This document shows positions 37,801 through 52,800 of a stretch of DNA of 64,000 bases, one piece after another. The translations under genes and the position numbers were made by a program. The notes beneath the pieces were generated by a model. That model saw only the letters and a program-made list of their open reading frames with translations, was not told the DNA's origin and did no database searches. Each line of letters opens with the position of its first letter. Positions within the stretch are counted from its first letter, which is position 1. Origin of the DNA: Lotus japonicus (Eukaryota; Streptophyta; Magnoliopsida; Fabales; Fabaceae); contig NC_080044.1 of the NCBI RefSeq assembly GCF_012489685.1, positions 71,410,732-71,474,731 on the forward strand, given 5' to 3'.

Positions 37801-40800
37801 TTCTGCCTGTGCTAGAAGCAAAGTGGGAAAAAGCCTTGGCATAACAATGCCAGACTTTGCCTAATCTAGAATGCCACAAGTCATAAGCTGTGGGACTAGG
37901 TACATTATTTGAAACTGAAACAGAAGAAGTAACTGCAGAAGATGCAGGCTTGGACACTGAGAAGGCAGATGGGGCAGAAACTGGAGGAGAACCCTTGTTG
38001 AATGTTGAAGAGTGCATGCCATCAAAGGAATATAAGCCATCTGGACCAAGAGAGCCTCGGAGAAGAGTCCTAAAAGTATCCTGAGATTTAACAGTGCAAT
38101 GAAAAGGGTGAAACTCAAAGAAAACACCATTATCCTTTGCAAATTTGCTAACACTAACCAGGTTTTTAGTAATATTAGGAACTAACAATAGGTTTTTAAG
38201 TTGAAGAGTAGTGTGTGTGTGAAAGGGAGAAGAAAAGGAAGCTGAACCAATGGATGTGATAGGCAAACCTTGACCATTTCCCATGTACACTTGATCATTC
38301 CCAGTCACTGACACACAATCGGAAACTGCAGAAGCATCATGAGTAACATGATGAGTTGCACCTGAATCTGGAAACCAATTTCCTAGAGTGGAAGGTGCAG
38401 AAGTTAGCATAGCTTGTGGTGCACGAGGCTGTGGTGGTGGAGCTCGAGGATGGAAGCCAAAACCAAAGGTGGATGATGCTGGAGAAGCATATCCATAGCC
38501 AGGGGCAAACATTGCACCAGATGCAAGGGGAAAACCAGATCCACCAGCAAAAGGCATGCCAAACTGTGCAGGTGCACCAAAAGATTGAAATCCACGAAAA
38601 GGTGAGTATCCAAACTGAGGCATCATGCCATAAGATGAGCCAAAACCATAAGGAGAAGGCATAGGTGTGTTGGAAGACACGTTTGGCTGAGCATTCTGTG
38701 CAGGGGAAGCAGAGTTGCCTCGATGATAGCAGATGCTAGCATCATGACCATACTTATGGCAGATCTGACACTGAACTGAAGATCGATCACCACCGCGTCC
38801 ACGGTTGTTGTAACCACCACGTCCACCGCGTCCACGGTTGTTGTAGCCTCCGCGATCGCGATTGTCACCGGAGCGAGAACGATCATCATCGCGATCTTCA
38901 TATGCACGATCCTCTGAATCAGTGCGAGAGGCGTAATGAACCTCAGATGCGACTGATGAAGGCGGAGGAGGCGGCGCTGGCGATGGCGCAGGAAGTGGCG
39001 CAGACGGTGGCGCTTGCGGTGGCGCTGACGGAGGCGCAACTGCCTGAGCAAGGAAAGCAGACGGAGAAGTCGCAGGAGTCTGACGCGAACGCATACGCTC
39101 CAAACGTGCTTCGTGTGCGATGACCATAGCTTCAGCTTGCGAGATCGAGCACGGAAACTCGCGACTACTCACAATAGTCATGAGATGACTATACTCCTCA
39201 GGAAGGCCATCGAAAATCGCTTCAAGATGCTCACGATACGTAACCGGATCTCCAATCGAGATCAAAGCGTTCACAATGGATTTGATACGCTTCAGATAAT
39301 CGGAAGAACTCTTCGATCCTTTGGTGATGGATCGCAACTCAGATCTGAGTTGTGTGGACTGAGCAAGCGAGTGTGCGTGGAAGAAATCAAGCACTGCTTC
39401 CCAAACCTGCCATGACTGAGTACAATTCACAACAGTAGGAAGAACAGTAGGTGAAAGAGACGATAGAAGCCAAGTGAACAACGCTGAATCCTGTTGTTCC
39501 CAGGCTTGATACGCAGGATTTTCAACCACATTCTCACGATCCTCATCAGTGAGAAAACGAAGAGGAATCTGCGGTGCTGTGAGAAAACTCTGCAAGCGAT
39601 GAGTTCTCACAATTCCTTCTACGTGTTGCTTCCATGAGAGGAAGTTCGTATCATCAAGCTTCAAGGTGAGCTTGTGAACCAGAGAAGAAGCACTCAACGA
39701 TGGTTGAGCCACTGGCACAGGAGCTTCTGGAGCTTCACCAGCCATGGTGAAGAAGAAGAGAAACCAGAGAAAAAAGATCAAGGATCGTTCCCTGCTCTTG
39801 ATACCATGTTGAAATTCTAACTGAATTGTAAACTGAATTGTATTTCTGAAAAGTTGAGTTACAATGAATAGCATTTAGCTATTTATAGAATCAGAGAAGC
39901 TTGCGTAGCAAGCTGTTACTAAGAGAGAGAGAGAGAGAGAATCAGTTACACAGTAACTGATTCTGTTACACCTAATAACTAATTCTGTTACAGATTGACA
40001 TGTCAGCAATGCCATGTCAGCATGTGACTACATATATCCTAATACAATTGAAGGCTTAGCCATAACCCAATCCTTCACTCCCCCACCAAACATATGAGGC
40101 TTCATGCTTTATCTGTGCAGGAAAAGGTCCTGAATAATCACTGGATACCACTCATGTTCACCAAGACTCTTTCTCATGAATTAAGAGATAGACTCAGGGT
40201 GTTTTCCTTTGACACCGTGAGTTTATAGGGGGATGTTAAAGTATAGTAACAGTAGTGATTGTATACTTTTCGTTGCAAACTGCTTTAGCAGTTGGAGTTG
40301 TTAATTTTAAGTCACAGTCTGTTACATTTTCTGTTAGCATTAACTCAGTCAGTTAGCATTCAGTTAGATGAGTCAGCAGCTTTTGCTGCAAGCTTTTCAG
40401 GTTATATTTAAACCTCTTGTATCGCATTCACATTCAGAGTATCAATAATACATCAGTAAAAAAATTAATCTCTCTCGAGAAGAGAAAGCGAAAGAGTCAA
40501 AGAGATCAATGAATCTGAAAATGATCTCTTTATGATTCAATGAATATCCAGAGTATAGTTACATGTATTTATACAGCAGCATACAGCTGTCGCCTGTCAC
40601 AATAACAGAATCCTTTGTAACTGATTAGTTACGACTGTAACTAATTCTAACAACTAATTACAGCTAAGCAAAACTGATTATAATAACAGAAACAACACTA
40701 CAAGTACAGTAGAAATACAAATAGGAGAAATAACTTCTTGATTGATAGGAAGCATATTACCTCAATTTTAACATTAACAAATCGCAATCTTTTGCCACGT

Positions 40801-43800
40801 CCAATGACTATTATTGGTCTAAACCTTGTGCCGCGGACTTCTTTTGCATCTGTTTCAACAGATAAACAAATAACCTTTCCACAACCGTCATATGTATATT
40901 CGTCAATGCCTACACAATCTGCAACTAGCTGCCTAGATGGGGAAAGGTGCATCACATCATCTTTCTGCTTGTAAACTGATTCCATCAGCACTATGCTAAC
41001 GTTTCTGTTAATAGGATCATTCTTTGGATCCATTGTTTCCTCTCTTCCAGTTAGTGCTCCCAGAGCAGGGACAAAAAACTCAGTTACTGCAAGAAGAAAA
41101 TCTGGTACCACAAGAACTCGAGGTTGCTGCAAACGAATCACAAATGATTGGGATGACATCCTCCACCTGTAGTCCATCAAGAACATAGTTGAAATGGGCA
41201 TATCATCAATTCCAGCTTCACTAGTTGTCCTTCTAAAGCTACCCGGGTTAAATGAAAAGGGAACTTTTCCAGTAACTGCTTGTTTTGAAGCATCAGTAGA
41301 TGATCCAAGCATCAGACGCATTTCAGGTTTTGTATCAGGGCGAACATCAAGTATAGAAAATTTGGGTATTGTCACAAAGAGGTCTGTCTCTGATAAAGAA
41401 GTCATACGATATGAAACCCAAAGACCTTCCAGCTGCAAAAATAATGCAACAAAATAAACGGGAAATGAAAGATTTAGTTAAAAAAACCTGAGGAAATGCA
41501 TGAAAGCAAAGTGTATAATATGAACACTCACGGCAATATGAGCCAATGGAGACTCCCCGTCAGTGCCATTACAAAGCTCCAGCAAGGCATGGTTCACCAC
41601 AACAGTTACAATTGTAACTGTTTGTGACAACAGATTTTGACTGTTTAAGTTAACCTTATCAACCAGAAGCCTAATAGTATCTCTTGAACCAGATTTTCCG
41701 CCACGAAAACTTGCAGGAAGCCTTGGTTCTTCTGATAAATTCATGTATGTGCAGTCCAAAATCACCTTATATTCTTTATCAGAGATTATACCATGCAATA
41801 GATCCACCTGCTCAAGAGATCACAAAATTAACTGAAGAATTTTGTGGAGTGAATTCAAGAATTTAAGCACATGCTACAACAACTTCTCAAGATATGAAAC
41901 CATTTTGGAAGTTCCGAGAACAAGACTTATATTTGCACAATATTTTATTGAAACAGGCAAACTTTGGGTATGCCCTCAACTTGAAACCTCTTTCTTTAAT
42001 ATAGATCAGGGGCCCTGGGGCAGACAAAAGTCGGTGAAAGTCTCACAAATCATTGAGGTAAAATCTCTGTCCATAGATTAAAAAAATCTGGAAAAAGAGT
42101 ATTTGGGGCAATTTCAATAACAATCCCCATTTCAACTCCTGGTCTAGTGGATGTTATCAACCTATAAAACATTCAATCATACTCAATTCAATAGATTGTT
42201 TGATCATAAAGGGAACAGAGGCATCCTAATGGAGTTCAGCATATGGCTACTTCAAGGGAATTCAATTTGCAAAAGTCGAGAGGGGCTGGTGAGTTTTTAA
42301 AGGTCCTGAAAAAACTGAAAAGGGGAGAATGAGAAACATTAGTCTTGGTCTAGACAATGAGCTTCTGAATCTGAATATTCTATGCGGAATGCAAAAACCG
42401 TGAGAATGTGAAATAAAAAGAGAGGATAAAAGAAACTTGCTTGTTCTTCTGAATCTGAATATTTCATTTTAATTAGTTACGGTTGGAATAGTTGCATTTA
42501 TAGTGAGTTTAGTGGTACCAGCCAACAGATTCAGTTGTTAGTTGTAACAGAATCACCTGACCAGAAACCTTACCAACTAAGCACACATGTGCACTATCTA
42601 CTAACAGCCTTTATGTTTTGATGTCTACTCAGTATCTTATTCTTAAAAGATCACGAATGTTCTGGTTCAACAGTTTATTTTTCAACTCAATTTTATCTTT
42701 GCTCTTAAGCAATTGGGTCAATTAGACTATTTTCTGGGAATTGAAGTAAAGCATTTACATTATGGCAGCCTTATTCTCACTCAGCAAAAGTACATTCGTG
42801 ATCTTTTTAGCAAAGAAAATATGCTTGACTGCCGCCCTATATCTTCTCCTATTTTAAGCAGTTATAGGCTTTCTAAAAACAGTGGAGTTCCTTCTTCAGA
42901 TCCATCATATTAATTAGATCTATAATTGGTGCACTGTAGTATCATAGTATCACTCGTAGTTTTACACATTTTCTGGGAAATAAAAGAACTATAAGATACC
43001 TAGGTTTGGAGTTACCTTCACTTCAAGTGAAAAAGTTGGGACTTTCCGGAAAACATCCCTCAAGCTTCGACGAACAAAAATATCAAGACCTTGACCTTCC
43101 CGTATCATCGGTTTTCCAAGAAAACCATCAATGCCGACAGACATGTTAATACCCAAAATCTGTAATTTATTTGGAGTCAGGAAGATGTCAAGGATTTTAA
43201 TTGCGACAGTCCATATGGCAAGAAACGTGTACCTGAGCATGAAGAAGATCAATATGCACAGCTGACGGATCTTCTTCCCGGGATCCATACCAACTGAATT
43301 CATTTTTAATCTGTAGCTTTCCCAGATCAAGTTGTATAAAACTGGAAGACAATAAAGAAATAAGTTCAAGACATTTAAGACTGTAGGATATAAAAACCAT
43401 TCATGATATTTTGCCAAATAGCTTAAGCTTTCAGAAGAGTTGCATCCAATACATGGTGTTAATGTCTTTATGACCAAGTAATCACGTTCATGACTTGTGT
43501 GAGGCGGCATAGATACATACAAACAAACAAAATACAGAACCTTCATCTGTGAGTGAGAGCGCGCACACTCACAAACATACATAAATACATGCATGAATCT
43601 CCGTCCCTGGGAGCGTAAGCTTAATTGAGTTGGTCCTTCAGGTGGAGGAGGGGGGGGGGGGGAGTGCAAACTTAACAATAGACGCTGGGCCTAAAGGAAT
43701 ATAACAGGTCATGAGTCCAATTCTGTCCGCCTCTATATGCATTAGTAATACTTTTCCCTTTAAAACATGTAATTACAGGAAGAAATTGTTGTTGAAGTAA

Positions 43801-46800
43801 ACCTGTCTATTATTAACAATAAAAAAAGTAACACCGCCACCAATTGATATGGATGTCCAGTTCCTCTAATAACTAGACCTAATTCTGCCAACTAAACCCT
43901 AATATTGATCAGTTAAGTCTTTATGCCTTTCTCTATCCTGGATTAAAGAAACAGCACCTACCAACAAATCCTCCCAAAATTTCATTCGTAGCCCATCACC
44001 AATACTGAAGCATACACCATGCGAATGCAAGCACAATATAGCACTCATTGTAATTCAAGGTGAAAATCAATTGTCCTATATTGATACAATGCAGTTGTTA
44101 ACCTAGTATGTTTGGAATTTCACACCGACCCATCATCATAAAATATCTCCAAGCATATTATGAAAGAAGAAAGAAAAAAGTTTGATACTGCATTCCAGAA
44201 ACAGATTAAAAGATTCACTTACTCTTTGCTCATCGAATTCCTTGGAACTACGATAATTGGAGTTTCTAGAGCAAGATCAAGCTTGAGTGATGTAGCTCCA
44301 TCTATTTCATATTTTTGAATCAACCATTCAAATCCTCCAACCTTATCAACAAGTTTGATTGCTTCTTCAGTATGAGGGGAGGCCAATTCCATAAAGTACA
44401 CCATTATCTGCAGAAGTAAACCAATAATCATTTTAGCATCATTTTTTAATAGAGAAAGAAATATGCCAAATGCTATATGAGCCTAGAGATCATGTGAATT
44501 TAAAATTCTATCCAAAAAGTGCAAGAAACTGCTTCTAAAAAGCTAAACTACTTGAACGTGAGAAACAAAAAGGCATCTTCTTTAATTTCAAAGCTCAAAT
44601 TCACCGAGTTGTTAAACATACCTCTTGCACAAATCTATAGAGGAAAACAATGCGAACAGCTGAAAGTTGACCTTGCAAGCTATAGTCGTACCCTTCATAG
44701 TCATCATCTTCAGCACTATAAGAATTAAATTTGAACTGAAAGAAAAAACAATATATATTAGTAAAATTAGCATTTGAAGCATAAATGAGATATGATAAAA
44801 TGAGAACACATAAATTTTAGTAGATCATCAAATTTTAAGATATTAATCTTAGATGATTCACACATGCCTGAGTTTATTTAAAATTTTAGAAGAGATCTGT
44901 TGAAGTCATTGTCAGTAGTCTCACGTTGACTAGAGATATGGCATAGAGAGCCTGTATAAAGGGTAGAGCAACCCTCAACTCTTGAGCTAAACTCTTGAGC
45001 TAGCTTTTGGGTTGATTTAGGCCTCCCAAATTATAATATGGTATCAGAGTCTATACTAGATCTGTTTGTTGGTGGAGACCTCCCATATTTAGGTCACCCC
45101 GCAGATGTCCAGTCCTGCAATTTCACGCTCCAGATTTCCAACCCTGGGCGTGAGGGGGTGTGTTAGTAGTCTCACATTGACTAGCATATGACATAGATAG
45201 CATTTATAAAGGGTAGAGCAACCCTCAACTCTTGAGCTAGCTTTTGGTTGAGTTAGAGTTGAAATATTTGGTAATATTATTGATATGAAAAACTGTACAG
45301 GGATTCCTCTTCTTATAGAGGGAATTACATAATGTGATTGATCAAAGTCAAAGAAGGAAATCCTTGACTAAAGAGAGAATTAGGGAGAATGAATGAAAAT
45401 AAGAAACTACCTAAAATAAACTAAGTACAAACAGGAAACAACATAATTATATACAAACAAAAATATAACTGCTAATTAAGAGCATTAAATGCTCTATTTC
45501 ACAGTCTGTTGACACTCCCCCTCAAGCTGGCCTAAAGATATCCTCCATAGACAGCTTGCTAGTTATGTTGTCAAAGGATTTCTTGGGTAATCCTTTGGTT
45601 AGGATGTCTGCCGATTGCTCTGCAGTGGGAACATATGTAATACAAATCTGCCCACTTTCTATCTTCTCTCTGATGAAGTGTTTATCAACTTCGACATGCT
45701 TGGTCCTATCATGTAGGACCGGGTTGTGTGCAATAGATATTGCAGACTTGTTGTCACAATAAAGCTTTATTGGAGGAGAATTGAAAACCTTTAATTCCTG
45801 TAGAAGCTTTTCCACCCATAATGCCTCACAAATTCCATGAGCAACTGCTCTAAATTCAGCTTCTGCACTACTCCTTGCTACAACGGTTCGTTTTTTACTT
45901 CTCCAACTAACCAAGTTTCCTCCAACAAAGGTGCAATAGCCTGATGTTGATCTTCGGTCTGTCACACTCCCTGCCCAGTCTGCATCAGTGTAGGCTTCTA
46001 CCTGAAGGTGCCCACGGTTTTTATAAAGAAGCCCCTTCCCAGGTGATCCCTTCAAGTATCTTAAGATTCTAAAAACTGCCTCTAATAAGGAGCTCTTTGA
46101 TTTTTTGCAAGAACACAACTTTCACATTCAAGAGAAGAACAATTAACATTTTTGAATAAATCTGGAAACAAATGCCTAAGATATTGAAAATTCGGGTGCC
46201 CTAGTCTGTTATGCCAGAGCATTATTTGGTCCCTAACAGAGGTGCAACTCAAACCACAAAGACCCTGAGCTGCTTTATTTCTGAAAGTATCCTCAAAGTA
46301 GTAAAGTCCATCCTTCATCTTAGCACTGCCAATCATCTTCCCCGAAATCCGGTCCTGAAAAACACAATGAGTGTCAAAGAATGTCACACTGCAATTGGAA
46401 TCTTTGCAGATTTTGCTAATAGAAAGAAGGTTGCAAGATAGTTTGGGCACATGTAAAACTTTTCCTAAGTCAATGTTATTGGATAAGGTAATCTTCCTCT
46501 TCCCTGCAATTGCGGAAAAAGAACCATCTGCAATTCTAATTTTTCCATTTCCAGAACAAGGAGAATAGGTTTTAAATAAAGGAGAAAGGCTAGTCATATG
46601 ATCTGAAGCACCTGAATCAATGATCCATGGTGCATGAATATTTGAGGTGCAATTAAGGGAGCTAGGGGTAGAAAAATTACCTGTTTGTGCCACAGAACCA
46701 CTAGGAGTACCAGATAAAAAATTAGAATTTAACAACCTTATGAGTTCCTCAACTTGTTCCTTTTTCAAGGAAGTCTTTTCTGCCTCATGAGCTGTAGGGA

Positions 46801-49800
46801 AAGATTTTTGATTTTTAGGACCTGACTTGCCACCCTTTAGATGTGCTGGCCTCCCAATAATTTTCCAGCAACTTTCCCGAGTATGACCGGGTCTGTTGCA
46901 GTGATCACACCAGCGGTTTGAGAAGTTCTTCTGGTTAGTAGAAGTCTTAAGGGCAGCAGTTTCTACAGCAAGAGCATTGGTCTCAGAAGGAGGTGCATCC
47001 GTTTTGGTCTTTCCCATCATCACACTTCTGCGAGTTTCCTCTCTTCTAACTTCAGCAAAGACCTCACCCAATGAAGGTAAGGTTGCTCTCCCAATGATTC
47101 TGCCACGAACTTCATCTAGCTCTTCATTCAGACCAGCAAGAAACTGAAATATTCTACCTTCTTCCACGGTTTGTCGATGGTGTTTGGCATCCTCTGCAGA
47201 GTTCCACTTGTAAGTGTTGAAGAGATCTAGATCCTGCCAAACTCGCTTCAAAGAGTGGAAGTATTTTGTCACGTTATTACCTCCCTGCCGAATTTCTCTG
47301 ACTTTCAAGGTGAGTTCATAGATCTGAGATTTGTTCTCAAGATCTGAATACATTTCCGTGACACTATCCCATAGCTCTTTGGCTGTGGAATAACACATGT
47401 AATTGCTGCTAATGTCCTTTATGGAGTTTACCAGCCATGTCATCACCATGGAGTTTTCAGCGTCCCAAACAGCATATTGTGGATCAGCAATATCTGGCAT
47501 GGGTTTCTCACCAGTGAGATACCCAAGTTTTCCTCTGCCACGAATATACAACTGGACAGATTGGGACCACCGGAAATAGTTCGACCCATTGAGTCGAAAA
47601 GTGGTGATTTGGACAGAATGAGATTCACCGAACAGGACTCGCTGCTCCTGCCTTGGAGGCACAGAATGAGATTCGCCGAACAGGACTCGCTGCTCCTGCC
47701 TTGGAGGCTGCGAGACTTTGGGAACCACAATCTCCTCCGTATTCTGATCATCGCTGGCTGAGGAACTGTCAGCCATGGATGCAAATCAGATGCGCAGAGA
47801 TCTTTGCTCTGATACCAAGTTGAAATATTTGGTAATAATATTGATATGAAAAACTGTACAGGGATTCCTCTTCTTATAGAGGGAATTACATAATGTGATT
47901 GATCAAAGTCAAAGAAGGAAATCCTTGACTAAAGAGAGAATTAGGGAGAATGAATGAAAATAAGAAACTACCTAAAATAAACTAAGTACAAACAGGAAAC
48001 AACATAATTATATACAAACAAAAATATAACTGCTAATTAAGAGCATTAAATGCTCTATTTCACAGTCTGTTGAAAATCTTCAACTGAATTTCATTGATTG
48101 AAAAGATTATGAATACAAGAGAGATTACAGTATTTATACTATGAGATTTGTTAGCTTGCAGAAGAAGCTAACTCTAACTAACCTTGACAGCTAAGCATGT
48201 AACTAACTCTCTAACAAACCTGCCAGCTAGGCATAACTAACTGAACAGAACACAGTCAGCATTTACCTAATAACACTAAACAGTAACACTAACATAGCAG
48301 TAACTATATTACTCTAATAGGCCCCCTCAAACTCAAGGTGGGGGAGAAAGTGATTTCTCAATCACATTGAGTTTGTCACGAAGAGTTTCAAAACGAAGTG
48401 GTGATAGAGCCTTGGTAAACAAATCTGCCAGCTGATCAACAGAAGGAATGTGATGCACAAAAAGAGACTTGTTGAGAACTTTTTCCCTCACAAAGAAGAT
48501 GTCAAGCTCCATATGTTTAGTGCGAGTGTGAAGAACTGGGTTATGAGTCAAAGCCACTGCACCCATGTTATCACAAAACACCCTAGGAGGGGAAAAAGGA
48601 ATCTGCAACTCCTGCAAAAGAGACTGAACCCACAACAGTTCAGCAGAGGTATTAGCTAGGCTCCTGTATTCGGCTTCAGTACTCGATCTAGCCACCAGGG
48701 TTTGCTTCTTGGAGCTCCAAGAGACAAGGTTTGGACCAAAAAAGACACAAGAGCCTGAGGTGGATCTCCTGTCATCAGGATCTGATCCCCAATCTGCATC
48801 ACAAAAGGCCACAAGAGGGACTGGAGTGTGCAAACTACAAGGCGTGAGGTGCAGGCCATGAAAGAGAGTACCCTTAAGGTATCTTAGGATTCTTTTAACA
48901 GCCTTCCAATGCTCTTCTAGAGGCTGACTTAGAAACTGACAGACCTTGTTAACTGCAAAGCTGATCTCAGGTCTTGTTAAAGTTGCATATTGGAGAGCAC
49001 CAACTATTGATCTATAGAGAGTTGGGTCAGCAAAGTAATCTGCTCCATATTTGCTGAGTTTTGCTCCACTAACCATGGGAGTAGAGATCCCCTTGGCCTC
49101 TCCCATTTCTGCCCTTTCAAGAAGGTCAGTTATATATTTAGTTTGTGTCAAAAGCAAGGACCTGTCCTGAAGATGATGCACCTGAACACCAAGAAAGTAG
49201 TCAAGTTGGCCTAATTGCTTCAAGGAAAATTCAGAGTTGAGGTTCTGCACTACTTTCTGAACCAGAGACAAGGAATTGCCTGTAATGATAATATCATCTA
49301 CATAGACTAGTATGTAGATGCAGCAAGTTGGAGTGTAGAAAGTGAAGAGAGATGGATCACATCTACTTGGTTTAAAACCATACTTCACAAGGGCTGACTT
49401 CAATCTGTCAAACCAAGCTCTTGGGGCCTGTTTAAGGCCATAAAGAGCTTTGTTAAGTCTGCAAACAAGAGATTTGTCTTCATGCTGAAATCCACTTGGA
49501 TGCTGCATGTATACCTCCTCTTGAAGAGCTCCATTTAAAAAGGCATTATTCACATCAAGTTGATGAATACGCCACCTCTTAGTAATGGCCAGGGAAAGAA
49601 TGAGCCTAATAGTTATAGGCTTCACCACAGGGGAAAAGGTTTCTGAATAATCAAACCCCTTGACTTGATGGTAACCTTTGGCCACAAGTCTGGCCTTATA
49701 CCTATTGATGGTGCCATCTGCATTTTCCTTCACCCTAAAAACCCATTTACAACCAATTGGCTTCCTATCCCTGGGAAGTGGAACCAATGTCCATGTATTG

Positions 49801-52800
49801 TTAGCAAGCAATGCATCATATTCAGCCTTCATTGCAGCTAACCACTTAGGATCTTTGAGTGCTTGCTTGGTGGTAGCTGGTTCAGCTTGAGTAAGCAGTA
49901 AAGTTGGAAATAATCTGGGCATGACTATGCCAGATTTTGCTCTTGTCTGCATAGGGTGAGTATTTCCCACTGGCTGAGGAAGAGGAGCAGAAGAGGAAGA
50001 ACCAGTTGAAGCTACTTCAGTGGCAGTAGCTGCTGGTGTAGGTGGAGATTGTTGCTGAACAGAAGCTTCAGCCTGAGAAGAATTCCCAGAAGAAGAGGCT
50101 GCAACCGAGTCTTGACCTTGAAAGGGCTGCTGGTGCTGAACAGGAACTTGAGAAGCTAAAACAGGAATTTCTGAAGTGATTCCATGTGCAGATGAATCAG
50201 ACCCAGCAGAGGAAAACAGGGTAGGATAGGGGAATTTAACTTCATCAAAAATAACATCCCTTGACACAAAAATCCTACCATCACCATCCATGCATTTGTA
50301 CCCTTGATGAGATGATGAGTAACCAACAAACACACATTCCTTGGACCTGAGTGACAGCTTAGAGTGTGTATAAGGCCTTAAGTGAGGGTAACAAGCACAA
50401 CCAAACACCCTAAGTATCTTGTAATCAGGAAGAGTCTTGAACAACTTGAAATAAGGACTCTCATTGGCCAAAACAGTAGTAGGAAGACGATTAATAAGAA
50501 AAACTGCAGCCAGGAATGCATGATCCCAATATTGAGAAGGCATTTTAGCAAAGGCAAGTAATGAAAGGCCAATTTCTATGATATGGCGATGCTTCCTTTC
50601 AACACTACCATTTTGATGGTGTGTGTAGGGGCAAGTCAATCTATGCACTATGCCAAGCTTAGCAAAATGAGATTGTAAAGGTTTAAATTCAGTGCCATTA
50701 TCTGTTTGGACAGCCTTAATTTTCAGATTAAATCTTAACTCTACCATAGCTTGGAACTGAAGAAAAACAGAGGAAGTTTCAGATTTGTGCCTAAGTGGAT
50801 AAATCCATGTGAAACGAGAGTAAGCATCAACACAAGTTAAAAAGTAAGAGTAACCACAAGAAGACTCAATGGAGGAAGGGCCCCATAAGTCAGCAAAAAC
50901 AAGCTCTAAAGGTGTAGCATAAACAGTAGTAGAAGAGGAAGAGGGTAACTTGTGAGACTTTGCTACACAACAAGCTGAACATTTAGAAAATTTTGCTTTA
51001 TTAGACAAGGATATATTACATTTGGACAAAGCAGAATGTAAAGCCTCATGATGAGGATGACCTAGCCTACAATGCCACAAATCATAGGCAGTAGGATCTA
51101 CATTATTAACAGAAGACACAAGAGAAAATGAACTAGCACTAGGTACACTTGAAGATGAACTAGCACTAGATACATTTGACAAAGGAACTGAAACAGAGAA
51201 GACAGATGGAGCAGCTACTGGTGAAACAGATGTAGATGAAACAGATGAAGCTGGAGGAAGGGTTGGAACATGCATCCCTTCAAAATTGTATAAACCATCA
51301 GGACCAACAGTTCCTTTGAGCAAAACCCTAGAAGTTTCCTGACATTTGACAACACAATAGGATGAGTGAAACTCAAAAAAAGACATGATTATCTCGAGCA
51401 AACTTGCTTACACTAACTAAGTTCTTTGTGATGTTAGGAACTAGAAGCAAATTATTCATAGTGAGTGTGGTGTGTTTATGATAAGGAGATGGAAAAGAGG
51501 CATGTCCAACAGAAATAATAGGCAAACCTTGTCCATTTCCCATGTAGATATGATCATTACCATTTAGGGAAACACTGTCAGAAACAACTGAGGCATCATT
51601 GGTAACATGATGTGTAGCTCCAGAATCTGGAAACCATGAGCTAAGATTCGCTGCAGCAGGAGTGTGAGAACCAGTAGTAGATGAAGTAGGTCCAGTAAGC
51701 ATAGCCTGTGGAGCTCTAACTGGAGGATTTCCAGGTCTTGATCCACCAGAAAACTGAGAAGAGTTCCACTGTGAACCTCCAGATGGTTGGAAACCAAACT
51801 GCTGAGCAAAATTTCCCATGCCTAAACCTTGAGGAAATTGACCAAACATGTTTGGAAAGCCTCCATACTGTGATGTACCAAACTGAGAAGGTACACCAAA
51901 CTGTGGAACACCACAAAAGGGAGAGAATCCAAACTGAGGCATCATCTGAGAATGCATAGGTAGTGGCATACCAAAACCAGTTGGCTGCATGCCAAACATG
52001 CCAGTAGAACCAGTAGAACCAGATGATGAACCGCGATGATAGCAAACACTAGCATCATGCCCATACTTCTTGCAAATCTGGCATTGAACACTTCGATTTC
52101 CTCCTCTTCCACCGCGAGAGTTGTTACTGCCATTGCGACCACCATAACCACCACGAGAACCACCATAACTGCCGCGATTATCATAGGAACGATCATCGTA
52201 GGTGTTTTCAGAGGAACCTGAAGCATAGTTAGCCTCAGAGGTCGCCGGCGACGACGTTGATGAAGAAGACGACGACGCCGGTGCAGGTTGCGTCGCCGGT
52301 GGCGCAGCTTGAGAAAGGAGCGCTGACGGAGGATTCGCACTCAACTGACGCGTGCGAGAACGCTCAAGACGCGCTTCATGCGCGATAACCATAGCTTCAG
52401 CATGCGAGATCGTGCAAGGGAACTCGCGACTGTAGATGATAGTCATGAGATGACTATATTCATCGGGAAGACCATCAAAAATCGCTTCAAGGTGCTCGCG
52501 AAACGATACAGGATCTCCGATCGAGATCAGAGCATTGACGATGGCCTTGATTCGCTTGAGGAACTCAGACGCAGTCTTTGATCCCTTGGTTATGGATCTC
52601 AATTCCGATCGCAACTGCGTCGATTGTGCAAGCGATTGTGCTTGAAAGAAATCAAGCACAGCTTCCCAGATCTGCCAGGACTGAGTGCAGTTGACAACAG
52701 TTGGAAGCACTGATGAAGACAGAGACGAGAGAAGCCAGGTGAACAAAGCAGAATCCTGTTGATCCCATACCTGATATGCAGGATTCTCTACTGCATTCAC

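Larger units (their letters stand above)
33056..40044 (-). mobile_element. Ty1/copia element D1, internally deleted, host of B1
   Basis: Bounded by the 5-bp TSD CAATT (33051-33055 and 40045-40049). 5' LTR 39807-40044 (238 bp); 3' LTR split into 33056-33238 and 36183-36239 by the insertion of B1. LTR in element orientation starts TATTAGG and ends TTTCAACA. Compared with D2, about 1.17 kb is missing between GAG-pre-integrase and the region just before RT, so the integrase core is gone. The visible LTR halves differ by one base and a GA-repeat length change. It lies in a VPS13 intron in the sense orientation. Confidence 0.93.

Noticed and set aside
43649..43662. G-run as a retroelement polypurine tract
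   Set aside because: No pol end or LTR start next to it; may be plain low-complexity DNA.
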